NCBI GenBank assembly: GCA_009781625.1 | Contig: WQVI01000008.1 | Location: 1 to 36,038, forward strand | From: Defluviitaleaceae bacterium | Lineage (GTDB): Bacteria > Bacillota > Clostridia > Lachnospirales > WRAX01 | DNA: 36,038 bases | Direction of reading: 5' to 3' | Part shown: positions 7,756 through 16,148 of the stretch, one piece after another | Position numbering within the stretch: the stretch's first letter is position 1 | Layout: each line of letters opens with the position of its first letter | Made by a program: the position numbers and the translations under genes | The notes under the pieces: model-generated | What the model was told of the DNA's origin: nothing | Database searches by the model: none | What the model saw: only the letters and a program-made list of their open reading frames with translations

Positions 7756-9210
7756 TCAATGCCCGTTACGCGCCTCATAAATCATCCGCTGCCACAAGTC
7801 GTAGAGGTTTTGGGAGAGGTCCACCGGCATTATGTGGGGGTTTGTTAGGCGGCGGTGCTCTTCCCACAGGGTTGCTTGGTCGCGGGTGCTATGGTCGCGT
7901 ATTTCCATTACGGATGGTGAGGTGTAGACGCGCTTGCCGTCTTTGAAGATGGGGGTTAGAAGCTGCTTGGCGTAATATTCGCCGGGGGCTAGACGCATTT
8001 TCTTCCAGGGGGCTTTGGGGTCGAAAAGGACAAGTTTTTCGGCCTCGTTGATGGTTTCATCGGCCAGGGTGATGAGGTCGGCTTTAATTTTGTGGTTTTT
8101 GGCGTCGTAGATGCGATAGATTTTCTTTTCGCCCGGAACGGTGACTTTTTCGGGGTTTTCGGAGAGCTTGATTTTGGGGGCCATGGCACCGCCTGTTTCC
8201 ACGGCCACAAGTTTGTATACACCGCCGAAGGCCGGGCAGTCCTTGGATGTTATCAGGGATGTGCCAACGCCCCAGTTGTCAATTTTCGCACCTTGCAGCT
8301 TTAGGGATTGTATCAGGGTTTCGTCAAGGTCGCATGAGGCGGTGATTTTTGCGTCGTGATGGCCGGCGTCGTCCAGCATCTTGCGGGATTCTTTGGAGAG
8401 ATAGGCAAAGTCTCCGCTGTCAAGGCGGATACCGTAGTAGCCCATGGGTTTGCCCGCGGCGCGCATGTCGTTGAAGATGCGGATGGCGTTAGGCACGCCG
8501 CTGCCCAGGGTGTCGTAAGTGTCCACCAGCAGGGTGCAGCGGTTTGGGAAGGCGGCGGCATAGGCCGCGAAGGCCTCAAGCTCGGTATCAAAGGACATAA
8601 CCCAGCTATGGGCGTGGGTGCCCTTTACGGGGATGCCAAACATCCTGCCCGCCAGCACATTTGATGTAGCAGAGCAGCCGCCGATGACAGCGGCCCGGGC
8701 GCCATAGATGGCAGCATCGGGGCCTTGGGCGCGGCGCGCGCCAAATTCCAGCACCATGTCAGAATCCGGGCCGGCGGCATGACAGACGCGGGCGGCTTTG
8801 GTGGCAATAAGACACTGGTGGTTAAGGATGTTAAGAAGGGTTGTCTCTACCAATTGTGCCTCGATGATGGGGGCAGTTACAACACAAAGGGGCTCGTTTG
8901 GAAAAACCACCGACCCCTCGGGGATGGCGCGGATGTCGCCTGTAAAACGGAAGTTGCGCAGGTATTGTAGAAAGTCCTCGGAGAAGATGTCCTCGCCGCG
9001 GAGATAGTCTAAGTCTTCTTCGGTAAAGCGCAGGTTTTCTATATAGTTCATCAGTTGGTCCAGCCCTGCCATAATTGCAAAGCCGTTGCCGCTTGGGTTT
9101 TCCCTGTAAAACATATCAAAAATGGCGCGGCGTTGGCCCAGGCCGGATTTAAAGTAGCCCTGCATCATGGTTAGCTGGTAGAAGTCTGTTAACATGGTGT
9201 AATTTTCCAT
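7756..9210 (-). CDS. pncB: Nicotinate phosphoribosyltransferase
   Basis: A 484-residue enzyme of the Preiss-Handler NAD salvage route. It joins nicotinate to PRPP to give nicotinate mononucleotide, normally with ATP hydrolysis. Family features are the N-terminal LTDFYQLTMMQGYF, FGARRAQGPDAA, KGTHAHSWVMSF with the His expected to be phosphorylated, and LDSGDFAYLSK. The length fits the long bacterial type. ATG at 9210 is preceded by GGAGGG, which lies within the last codons of the upstream lipoprotein pseudogene, so it is probably the last gene of that operon. No terminator hairpin is obvious after it. Confidence 0.93.
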   Translation of the reverse strand: MENYTMLTDFYQLTMMQGYFKSGLGQRRAIFDMFYRENPSGNGFAIMAGLDQLMNYIENLRFTEEDLDYLRGEDIFSEDFLQYLRNFRFTGDIRAIPEGSVVFPNEPLCVVTAPIIEAQLVETTLLNILNHQCLIATKAARVCHAAGPDSDMVLEFGARRAQGPDAAIYGARAAVIGGCSATSNVLAGRMFGIPVKGTHAHSWVMSFDTELEAFAAYAAAFPNRCTLLVDTYDTLGSGVPNAIRIFNDMRAAGKPMGYYGIRLDSGDFAYLSKESRKMLDDAGHHDAKITASCDLDETLIQSLKLQGAKIDNWGVGTSLITSKDCPAFGGVYKLVAVETGGAMAPKIKLSENPEKVTVPGEKKIYRIYDAKNHKIKADLITLADETINEAEKLVLFDPKAPWKKMRLAPGEYYAKQLLTPIFKDGKRVYTSPSVMEIRDHSTRDQATLWEEHRRLTNPHIMPVDLSQNLYDLWQRMIYEARNGH

Positions 9211-9216
9211 AATTGT

Positions 9217-10051
9217 CTATTGCCCTCCAATATTTATCCATTGTCCGTCATTATTTCTCTGAAAGATTATCGTATCTATCCTTTCGCCAACCATGCGCCT
9301 GTTTTCAACAGCCTCATCGGCCATTTCCAGATGTATGGTTATGGTAAAATTATCGTTGATATCAAGCCAGGCTAAGCTCTCCAGATAGGTATTAAAACTG
9401 CCGTTGATAAAGCTGGGGAAAGCGCGGCCCATTTCGTCAAACACATTAAGCATTTCGTATCTAAAAATTTCTTCCGTAATGTCTTCTCCGCGTGCATCGG
9501 GGTGAATACGGGGTGTAGCAATTATAATAACTCCATCGGTTTCAAACCGTCTGTTCCAAGATATCAGTAAAAAGTCGTGGTCGCTTTCCCCAAAAAAGTC
9601 GCGCAAGCCGTCGCCAATGCAGTTTGGGCGCCATACGCTCCAGCTTTCAAAGGCCGAGGATGTGCCGGAATGAAAGGCTAAAAAGGGGGCCGCGTATCTG
9701 TCGTCTTCCGGAAGCCGAAATTCTAATGATACATACAGAAAATCGTAATGCAGGATGTCGATGCCGTCCACAAATTCTCTAAAGGCCTCGCTTCGCAGAT
9801 AGTCCGCAATTGTGTCCCTTATGGCATAGATGTTGACCAAATCGGCCTCATCACCGACAAATCTAAGGCGGATATCAACATCGCCCAGGATGTGTATGAA
9901 AAAGAGCGTCTGTCCCTTGAAACTTCATCAATGTTGTCCACAACTTGCCGAAAACCCGGGGATTAGCGTATATGCGCCTCATGCAGGATGAAAACAGCAA
10001 CAAGCAGGATATAAGCAGAAAAACAAGGCAATAAGCGGCTTTAGTTTTCAT
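9217..10051 (-). pseudogene. Third tandem lipoprotein paralogue, broken by two frameshifts
   Basis: The start at 10051 encodes the same lipoprotein signal peptide as its neighbour, ending LLLFSSC with lipobox Cys23. The frame then runs to a TGA after about 58 codons. Comparison with the intact paralogue shows two single-base deletions, one near 9955-9963 (NPPGF) and one near 9880-9900. After them the frame reads VDIRLRFVGDEADLVNI and stays open to 9217, covering the conserved C-terminal three quarters, including LESLAWLDINDNFTITIHL. The ATG overlaps the end of the upstream paralogue by 11 bases. It probably makes no lipoprotein now, although the open C-terminal part of about 207 codons may be annotated as a gene. 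Confidence 0.75.
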
Positions 10052-10922
10052 ATTTTATCCATTCTCCTTCGTCTGTCCTTGTGAAGATTAGAGTTTCGAC
10101 TGTCGTGAAGGTTGATGCGGGTAGTCCCCATGGGTGTCCCGGGGGACTATTAAACAGGTTGAAATGTACTGTTATGGTGAAGCCGTCATTTATGTCAAGC
10201 CATTCTATGCTTTCCAAGAAAGTGTTGAACTGGCCGTTTAAAAGGCCCGGCAGGTCTGGCTTTATGCGATCAAACAAGGCCAAAACCTCATCGGTAAATT
10301 CAGCCTCATAATCATAATAGTCAGTGCGCAATATAGACTGTCTTACATGAGGCTGTATCGAAATTTCTACGCCGTCTGTCACATAATGTACTTGCCACTG
10401 TCTATCCAGAAAGCGGTGGCCATATCTGCCGAAAAACCTTGTGAGACCATCGCTGACATCGCCGGATGGCTGTCTCCAAAGTCTCCATTTATCAAAGTTA
10501 TGCGAGCATCCGGAGATAAAGTTTACGGATTCTCTCCCTTCGTCTTCTTCATTCGGAAATCTAAACCATATATCCGGCCATAAATCTCCAATTTCCATAT
10601 TTACTCCTCTGTCGTTTCTTAGATAGTCGCTTTCTATGAAGGCGGTAAAGGTGTCGCTGCGCAGATATTCGGCAATGGCGTCTCTTATGATGGGGATGTT
10701 GGTTATATCGGCTTCATTCCCCGTAAAATCCAAGTTTATGACTATTCTATGCGTATCCGGCACGAACACAAAAAATTGCCTGGGCAAGGATACTTCGTCA
10801 AAGCCTTCTATAAGCTCTTCAAAGCCCGGTGGATTGGTGTTGACGGTGATCATGCATGATGAAAACAGCAACAGGCAGGATATAAACAGGAAAGCAAGGC
10901 AATATGCGGTTTTAGTCTTCAT
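10041..10922 (-). CDS. Lipoprotein of unknown function, paralogue B
   Basis: A 293-residue exported lipoprotein that I cannot assign to a family. The signal peptide ends LLLFSSC, with Cys23 as the lipidation site. The body contains NPPGFEEL, FTGNEADITNIPIIRDAIAEYL and a C-terminal block LESIEWLDINDGFTITVHF, all shared with both neighbours. The start overlaps the end of paralogue A by 11 bases, and the end overlaps the start of paralogue C by 11 bases, so translation is probably coupled. It should sit on the outer face of the membrane. Tandem copies suggest dosage or diversification of a surface factor. Confidence 0.8.
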   Translation of the reverse strand: MKTKTAYCLAFLFISCLLLFSSCMITVNTNPPGFEELIEGFDEVSLPRQFFVFVPDTHRIVINLDFTGNEADITNIPIIRDAIAEYLRSDTFTAFIESDYLRNDRGVNMEIGDLWPDIWFRFPNEEDEGRESVNFISGCSHNFDKWRLWRQPSGDVSDGLTRFFGRYGHRFLDRQWQVHYVTDGVEISIQPHVRQSILRTDYYDYEAEFTDEVLALFDRIKPDLPGLLNGQFNTFLESIEWLDINDGFTITVHFNLFNSPPGHPWGLPASTFTTVETLIFTRTDEGEWIKYEN

Positions 10923-11790
10923 GTATTATCCATTCTCCTTCGGCTGTCATTATAAAGGTTAAAGTTTCGATTGTCGTAAAGGGTGATGGGGGCACCCTAT
11001 GGGGGCTTCCTCGATGGCTGTCAAACAAATCGAAATACATTGTTATGACGAAGCCCTCGTTTATGTCAAGCCATTTTGCGCTTTCTAAAAATTCGCCAAA
11101 CTGGCCGTTAAAAAAGTCCGGCAGGTCTGGTTTTATGCGGCCAAGCAAGGCTAAGACCTCATCAGTAAATTCTGTCTCATAATCATAATAATCGGTGCCT
11201 AAGATAGAGCGATTAACGCTTGGTCGTATCGAAATTTCCATTCCATTTGTCATATAAATGACATTCCACCAGACGGACAAAAAGTGATGGTTATATCCAT
11301 CGAAAAAACTTATGAAGATGTCGGTGGTATCGCCGATAGAGCGGTTCCAAAGCGTCCATCTTTCAAAATTATATGGGCTTCCGGATCTAAAGCCTACATA
11401 TTTCCTTTCTTCGTCTTCCTCGCGAGGAAAGCTAAACCATATATCCGGCCATAAATTGTCGATGTCCATATTTGCCCCTCTGTCATCCCTCAGATAGTCA
11501 CTTTCCACGAAGGCGATGAAGGCATCGCTGCGCAGATAATCTGCAATGGCATCTCTTATTATGGGAATGCTGGGCATATCGGCCTCATTTCCCGTAAAAT
11601 CCAAGCTTATGTCCATTCTGTTCGTATCCGGCGCGAATACAAAAAAGCGTCTGGGCAAGGATACTTCATCAAAGCTTTCTATAAGCTCTTCAAAGCCCGG
11701 CGGGTTGGTGTTGACGGTGATCATGCATGATGAAAGCAGCAAGCACGATATAAGCAATATAGCGGAGCTGTAAATTTTTCTCATATTCAT
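10912..11790 (-). CDS. Lipoprotein of unknown function, paralogue A
   Basis: A 292-residue lipoprotein, first of three tandem paralogues. The signal peptide ends LLLSSC, with Cys22 as the lipobox cysteine. From MITVNTNPPGFEELIE onward it is strongly similar to paralogue B, with the same EADM/EADI, YLRSDAF and WLDIN blocks. ATG follows GGGGGAG with seven bases between, an excellent ribosome binding site, and a strong promoter lies just upstream. The operon appears to be paralogue A, paralogue B, broken paralogue C, then pncB. The function is unknown, and no enzyme or binding motif is recognisable. Confidence 0.82.
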   Translation of the reverse strand: MNMRKIYSSAILLISCLLLSSCMITVNTNPPGFEELIESFDEVSLPRRFFVFAPDTNRMDISLDFTGNEADMPSIPIIRDAIADYLRSDAFIAFVESDYLRDDRGANMDIDNLWPDIWFSFPREEDEERKYVGFRSGSPYNFERWTLWNRSIGDTTDIFISFFDGYNHHFLSVWWNVIYMTNGMEISIRPSVNRSILGTDYYDYETEFTDEVLALLGRIKPDLPDFFNGQFGEFLESAKWLDINEGFVITMYFDLFDSHRGSPHRVPPSPFTTIETLTFIMTAEGEWIIHED

Positions 11791-11813
11791 AACAACACTC
11801 CCCCTATATCACG

Positions 11814-11842
11814 ATTATAATATTTACGGTTTACAGCGTCAA
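11814..11842 (-). promoter_or_regulatory. Strong promoter of the lipoprotein-pncB operon
   Basis: On the minus strand TTGACG (11842-11837) and TATAAT (11819-11814) are 17 bases apart. Transcription would start about 15-20 bases before the start codon at 11790. It overlaps the divergent promoter for the YuaF-like gene, so the two directions may compete. Confidence 0.8.
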
Positions 11843-11859
11843 TACTTTTATGATAAAAT
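11830..11859 (+). promoter_or_regulatory. Probable promoter of the yuaF-floT operon
   Basis: TTTACA (11830-11835) and TAAAAT (11854-11859) are 18 bases apart, with TG before the -10 box. The start codon at 11894 follows at a suitable distance. The promoter lies within the divergent promoter of the lipoprotein operon. Confidence 0.5.
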
Positions 11860-11893
11860 GAAGATGAAACAGGTTTTGAGAGGAGGAAAGTTC

Positions 11894-12403
11894 ATGAATG
11901 TATTTTTCTTCATTTGCCTTGGTGTAGGTGCCGGTTTTGTTATTATTTCGGCGTTGCTGGGCCAGATAGGCGGCATGTTAGATGTGGATGTAGGCGGCAT
12001 TATCACGCCTTTTAAGCCCATCATCATCGCTATTTTCCTTACGGTATTTGGCGGATTGGGTCTTATTTTTCTTGGCACTTTTCCTTTGGCGTGGATGGCA
12101 CTGTCTATCGCTGCCGCGGGGGGCTTGCTTGTAAGCTATCTGCTTTTTCGCTTTGTTGTGGTGCCGCTGCATAAATGGCAAAACACAAATACACACGAAA
12201 AGCAAAATATCATTGGCGTGACGGCTAAGGTGACAGAGCACATACCCCAGGGGGGCTTTGGCAAGATAACTTATACTTACAACGAGAAAATAATGTCCGG
12301 ACCCGCCAAAAGCGAGGACGGCAGCGAAATTGAAAGAAGCATCATGGTAGAAATTGTTTATATCGAAAGAAACACTTATCATGTACGTAAAAAAATAACA
12401 TAG
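11894..12403 (+). CDS. YuaF/NfeD-like membrane protein, partner of flotillin
   Basis: A 169-residue membrane protein. Three hydrophobic stretches lie at about residues 3-25, 45-68 and 70-95. The C-terminal soluble domain, from about residue 110 (GVTAKVTEHIPQGGFGKITY), looks like the OB-fold domain of NfeD/YuaF proteins. In Bacillus the equivalent gene yuaF sits next to yuaG/floT and its product acts with flotillin in membrane microdomains. Here too floT follows after 15 bases. The ATG at 11894 is preceded by GAGGAGG; an earlier in-frame ATG at 11858 has no such site and overlaps the promoter. Confidence 0.8.
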   Translation: MNVFFFICLGVGAGFVIISALLGQIGGMLDVDVGGIITPFKPIIIAIFLTVFGGLGLIFLGTFPLAWMALSIAAAGGLLVSYLLFRFVVVPLHKWQNTNTHEKQNIIGVTAKVTEHIPQGGFGKITYTYNEKIMSGPAKSEDGSEIERSIMVEIVYIERNTYHVRKKIT

Positions 12404-12418
12404 ACGGAGGAATGCGTT

Positions 12419-13855
12419 ATGAATCCATTTGAAGGAATTGATTGGGGCGTTTTCGGCATTATTGCACTGATTGTGGGGGTATTTATCCTAGCCCTCATCA
12501 TCCTTTTGTCGTTATGGAAAAAAGTGCCGCAGGATAAGGCCATGGTTGTCACGGGCCTTAGAAAGCGCGTTATATCAGGCGGCGGCGGTATGGTCATCCC
12601 TATTTTCGAACGTACGGACAAAATATCCCTCGAAAATATGAAAATTGAGGTGCGTACAGGGGGCGACGGTGCTATGACGGCGCAAGGTGTTGGCATTATG
12701 GCGGATGGCGTGGCCGTTATCAAGATAAAATCTGATAAAGAATCTATTTTAGCGGCGGTAGAGCAGTTTAACGCCGGCAGCGAAGGGCGCACCATAGCTG
12801 TTATTGAGGGCATCGCCAAAGACGTTTTGGAAGGCAAGCTTCGTGAGATTATCTCCAAGCTTACTGTGGAAGATATTTACAGAGACCGTGAGAAGTTTGC
12901 AAGCGAAGTGCAAGGCAATGCCGCGCAAGATTTGGCAGAGATGGGCCTTGAAATTAAAACCTTTACCATCCGTGACATTTCCGATAACAATGGCTATTTG
13001 GCCGCGCTGGGCAAGAAGCGTATATCCGAGGTTAAGCGGGACGCGCAAATTGCTGAGGCTGAGGCCGCGAAAGAAACCAAAATACGCACCGCAGAGGCCA
13101 GCAGACTGGGCGAAGAGGCCCATCTAAAGGCACAAACCCAGGTAGCCGAAGCCATGAAGGAAAAAGAGCTTAAAGTACAGGCATACCGCAAAGATCAAGA
13201 GACTTCCAAGGCTATTGCAGATTTGGCCTATGAAATAGAATCTAACAAAGTGAAAAAAGAAGTGACTGAAACCAACATGCAGGTTGAAATTATCCGCAAG
13301 CAAAAGGAAATTGAGCTTGCAGAACAAGAAGCATTGCGCAGAGAGAAAGAGCTTGACGCAACCGTTATCAAACAAGCCAACGCGGAAAAATATCGTCTGG
13401 AAAAAGAGGCGGATGTGGCCAAATATCGCGAAATACAAAATGCTCAGGCCCAGGCAGAATCTATACGCGCGCAAGGTGCGGCACAGGCGGAATCCACCCG
13501 CTTGCAAGGTATGGCGGAAGTTGAAATTATCCGCGAGCGCGGCATAGCCGAAGCCGAAGCCATGATGAAGAAGGCAGAAGCCTTTAAGCAGTATAACGAC
13601 GCGGCCGTTACGCAAATGATTATTGAAAAGCTGCCGGAGATTGCGAAAAATGTGGCCGACCCATTATCGAAGACGGAGAAAATTGTTGTTATCGACAGCG
13701 GCGGCGGTGCAAGCGGCGGCGGTGCATCCAAGGTGGCTGGATATGTTACGGATATCATCTCTACGCTGCCATCCACGGTTGAGGCCCTTACCGGCATTGA
13801 TGTTTTGGGCAAATTGAAGGGCGCGGTTGATGGGGCCGAAAAGCCGACGGAATAA
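12419..13855 (+). CDS. floT: Flotillin, FloT/YuaG type
   Basis: A 478-residue membrane scaffold protein. A transmembrane or re-entrant segment lies at residues 10-34. The SPFH/band 7 domain covers about 35-210. A long Ala/Glu-rich coiled coil with EAEAAKE repeats spans about 210-390, and a glycine-rich tail (GGGASGGGASK) precedes the hydrophobic C-terminal end. This order and length match FloT, which organises membrane microdomains. ATG follows GGAGG with eight bases between. It is cotranscribed with the YuaF-like gene and ends at a bidirectional terminator. A second flotillin locus (floA) lies at 24401 and another SPFH gene at 16341. Confidence 0.92.
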   Translation: MNPFEGIDWGVFGIIALIVGVFILALIILLSLWKKVPQDKAMVVTGLRKRVISGGGGMVIPIFERTDKISLENMKIEVRTGGDGAMTAQGVGIMADGVAVIKIKSDKESILAAVEQFNAGSEGRTIAVIEGIAKDVLEGKLREIISKLTVEDIYRDREKFASEVQGNAAQDLAEMGLEIKTFTIRDISDNNGYLAALGKKRISEVKRDAQIAEAEAAKETKIRTAEASRLGEEAHLKAQTQVAEAMKEKELKVQAYRKDQETSKAIADLAYEIESNKVKKEVTETNMQVEIIRKQKEIELAEQEALRREKELDATVIKQANAEKYRLEKEADVAKYREIQNAQAQAESIRAQGAAQAESTRLQGMAEVEIIRERGIAEAEAMMKKAEAFKQYNDAAVTQMIIEKLPEIAKNVADPLSKTEKIVVIDSGGGASGGGASKVAGYVTDIISTLPSTVEALTGIDVLGKLKGAVDGAEKPTE

Positions 13856-13941
13856 GTTATATGCTTGAATATAAATACGCCGTCATTGCGGCCAAATTAC
13901 AGCTGGGTGTTGTGCTACCATAGCGTATTCGGATGGATGCG

Positions 13942-13980
13942 AAAAAATGCCCTGCTCTATCACAGAGCAGGGCATTTTTT
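13942..13980. terminator. Bidirectional terminator between floT and the hydrolase gene
   Basis: An 11-bp perfect stem (TGCCCTGCTCT at 13948-13958 with 13964-13974) closes a 5-base loop and is flanked by A6 on the left and T6 on the right. It can stop transcription from both converging genes. The bases between the floT stop and this hairpin show no gene. Confidence 0.9.
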
Positions 13981-13991
13981 GTATAAATCTA

Positions 13992-15590
13992 CTATTGCGC
14001 TAAAATCCATTCTACCATGTCGCGCAGCAATTGTCTGTCCACATTTCCGCGCACCATGTAATCTCTAATGTCGTTGTAGGGTGTTTGGGACTGCATCAGA
14101 AGGTGGTTTACATTGTCGAACAGTTTGGCCGTTACATGGGGCATATCGTGGGTGTAGTCTGCCATCACTTGGAAGTCAACATCAGTAAACACTTGCCAAT
14201 CCCTGTCACCGTGGACGATAAACACCGGCGTTGTGCTGCGGGTAATAAACGGCAGTGGCAGCGAATTTACAACAGATTGTTGCCATAGGCCCGGTATGCC
14301 AAAAATTAGCCTGTCACGCAATTCGTCCATAGACAAATCGCCTATATTGCGTGCTTCTTCTAACATTTCGGCAACCATAGCCAAATTCTCATCAGCCGTC
14401 TCTTGAGGTATAAGTCCCGCCGCAAGTAAATCGTTGATTAGCTGCACATTTTGGTCGTATTGCACTTCATACAGGCTTCTAGGAGAGCCGGCAAGCATGA
14501 TAGTGCCGTCAAGACCGCCCTCTTCCGCTATCCGCGGCGCAAGCATGGCACCCAGACTGTGGCCCGCAACGAAAACATTGCTAATTCGTGGGTCGGCACG
14601 AAGCATTTCGGCGGCAAAAAGTGCGTCTTCAATGGATTCTTCCCAGACAGTAAAATCGAGACCATAGGCTTCCATTAACCTTTCGCCATGGGAAAATGTG
14701 CGCTTGTTATAACGCAAAACGGCGATGCCATTTGATGATAGATAGTCTGCTATATCATGAAACACTCTGTTGTCAAAAATTGATGTGTCCATATTTTGCG
14801 GGCCGCTGCCATGTACCAGGATGACGGCGGGCACAGGGTTTTGTGCGCTTGCTTGGTGCGGCATTGTTAAAATGCCATCCAGAGGCCATTTGCCGCCCTC
14901 ACCCACCACGATAGCTTCGGCGAAGTATAGGGCATCTTCCGGGGTTGGCAAGGTTTCAAAAGCAAAATAAGTGCTTGCAAAGCCTACAATTGCGCCGGCG
15001 GCGTCTACGGCAACCATATAGGCCGCATTGCCCATGGTGTGGGTGGCGGTTATGTTGAAAAGTGTTACTCCATAAGCATCTGAAGCATCTACAATTGCAA
15101 AATCTAAGAGACTTCCCTTTTGCAGCAGTATTATCGTGGCAAATTCAAAGGCTCCTAGGTCTGTGGGCAGCATCAGGTTGGCGGTTGTCGTGTCGCCGGC
15201 TGCAAGGTAGTTCATGAAGCTTGTTGCCACGGTTTCGGCGGGGATTGTTACGGATGATGTGGTGATAGTTACTGTCATTGTTGCGCCGTCCCAATCCACC
15301 TTATAGCCTAAGCTCTCAAACAAAGTGCGTATTGGCACCATCTCGATGCCGCTTATTATTATTGTTTCAATTTCGTTCAGAGCAACAAGGACATTTGGCA
15401 AATAGAGGGTTTCTACGGGCACCAGCGTCCTGCCATCTACGATGACAGGGCCTTGAAAATGCTGGCTAAAATCTATCTCTTTGTCGTCAATTACGATGCG
15501 TACCTCGGTGGCAGTTGCATTTAGGGGAGCCGGCGCGAATATGCCAAAGGCCAGCACCAAAATCAACATTACTGACAAAAATTTTCTCAT
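13992..15590 (-). CDS. Secreted alpha/beta hydrolase with copper-amine-oxidase-type N-terminal domain
   Basis: A 532-residue exported protein. The signal peptide covers residues 1 to about 27 (MRKFLSVMLILVLAFG). Next comes a copper amine oxidase N-terminal-like domain, a wall- or surface-associated module in Clostridia (RTLVPVETL, MVPIRTLFESLGYKVDWDG). A middle domain resembles DUF3887, and the hydrolase spans about 245-532. The nucleophile is S345 in GHSLG, the acid is probably in VHGDRDWQ, and the His is in NVNHLL. Its natural ester or peptide substrate is unknown. ATG at 15590 follows AAAAGGAG; an upstream in-frame start lies inside a palindromic element and is not used. Confidence 0.85.
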   Translation of the reverse strand: MRKFLSVMLILVLAFGIFAPAPLNATATEVRIVIDDKEIDFSQHFQGPVIVDGRTLVPVETLYLPNVLVALNEIETIIISGIEMVPIRTLFESLGYKVDWDGATMTVTITTSSVTIPAETVATSFMNYLAAGDTTTANLMLPTDLGAFEFATIILLQKGSLLDFAIVDASDAYGVTLFNITATHTMGNAAYMVAVDAAGAIVGFASTYFAFETLPTPEDALYFAEAIVVGEGGKWPLDGILTMPHQASAQNPVPAVILVHGSGPQNMDTSIFDNRVFHDIADYLSSNGIAVLRYNKRTFSHGERLMEAYGLDFTVWEESIEDALFAAEMLRADPRISNVFVAGHSLGAMLAPRIAEEGGLDGTIMLAGSPRSLYEVQYDQNVQLINDLLAAGLIPQETADENLAMVAEMLEEARNIGDLSMDELRDRLIFGIPGLWQQSVVNSLPLPFITRSTTPVFIVHGDRDWQVFTDVDFQVMADYTHDMPHVTAKLFDNVNHLLMQSQTPYNDIRDYMVRGNVDRQLLRDMVEWILAQ

Positions 15591-15610
15591 TCCATTTCTC
15601 CTTTTTGTTT

Positions 15611-15775
15611 TAGGGCCTGTTCCCACTAACGAAAACGCACATTTGCGGTCGATATTTCCGCCATTCTGCGTCGCCTTCTCCTAGCGTGCCTTTGGGCACG
15701 CGTCGTCGTCGGCTCCTTGTCTGGCGAAAAATCGCCTCACAAATCTGCATTTTCTTATAGCGGGAACAGGCCCTA
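15611..15775. repeat. 165-bp palindromic element, copy A (MITE-like)
   Basis: The element has perfect 14-bp terminal inverted repeats (15611-15624, TAGGGCCTGTTCCC, with 15762-15775). The similarity of the two arms continues inward with few mismatches to the apex GCGTGCC-TTT-GGGCACGC near 15684-15702, so the whole element can fold as one long hairpin. A second copy of the same size and plan lies at 34271-34436 and shares the apex, TGCGTCG and the CTCCTTGTCT...GAAAAATC segment. It contains no gene. Its right end coincides with the stop codon of the SdpI-like gene, and its left end lies 20 bases before the hydrolase start. No target duplication is clear. Confidence 0.85.
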
Positions 15776-16144
15776 GTATGGCTTTCCATTTCTATCAAAA
15801 TACCTTCTTGTGGCAAGCTCTGTGAAAATTCCAGGCAAAATTGCCAGCACAATGGGCACAGCTATGGTGATCCAATACATTATCGTCATCGCGGCTTCAT
15901 TTTCCAGAAACGCAAAGCCCAGGCCGCCGCATATTAGCAAAAGCACAAGGGAAATTATGCTGGCGCGAAACAATATTTTGCCGCAATGGCGCGCGGCGAA
16001 GTTTTGCGCTTCTATTGATGCCCCTGCCCTGCTAAAGCTGTTGTAGCCGCGCCCTCTTTTAACCATAATCAGGCTGATGGGCATTAAAATGATGGGCAAA
16101 ATTAATATTGGGGCCACATTTAAAATCCAGGTTGTTGCATCCAC
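15773..16144 (-). CDS. SdpI-like membrane protein
   Basis: A 123-residue protein with three hydrophobic segments at about residues 5-27, 61-81 and 88-108. The middle loop KRGRGYNSFSRAGASIEAQNFAARHCGK resembles the GYRT...W.FAN...GK signature of SdpI/YhfL proteins. SdpI of Bacillus is an immunity and signalling membrane protein; the role here is unknown. GTG at 16144 is chosen because GAGGAG lies seven bases before it; ATGs at 16165 and 16159 would fall within that site or lack one. The gene begins four bases after the ribbon-helix-helix gene, in an operon with the SPFH gene. Confidence 0.65.
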   Translation of the reverse strand: MDATTWILNVAPILILPIILMPISLIMVKRGRGYNSFSRAGASIEAQNFAARHCGKILFRASIISLVLLLICGGLGFAFLENEAAMTIMYWITIAVPIVLAILPGIFTELATRRYFDRNGKPY

Positions 16145-16148
16145 AATA

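Noticed and set aside
13865-14068. A 67-codon plus-strand open frame after floT
   Set aside because: It runs through the bidirectional terminator and into the end of the antisense hydrolase gene, with no ribosome binding site.
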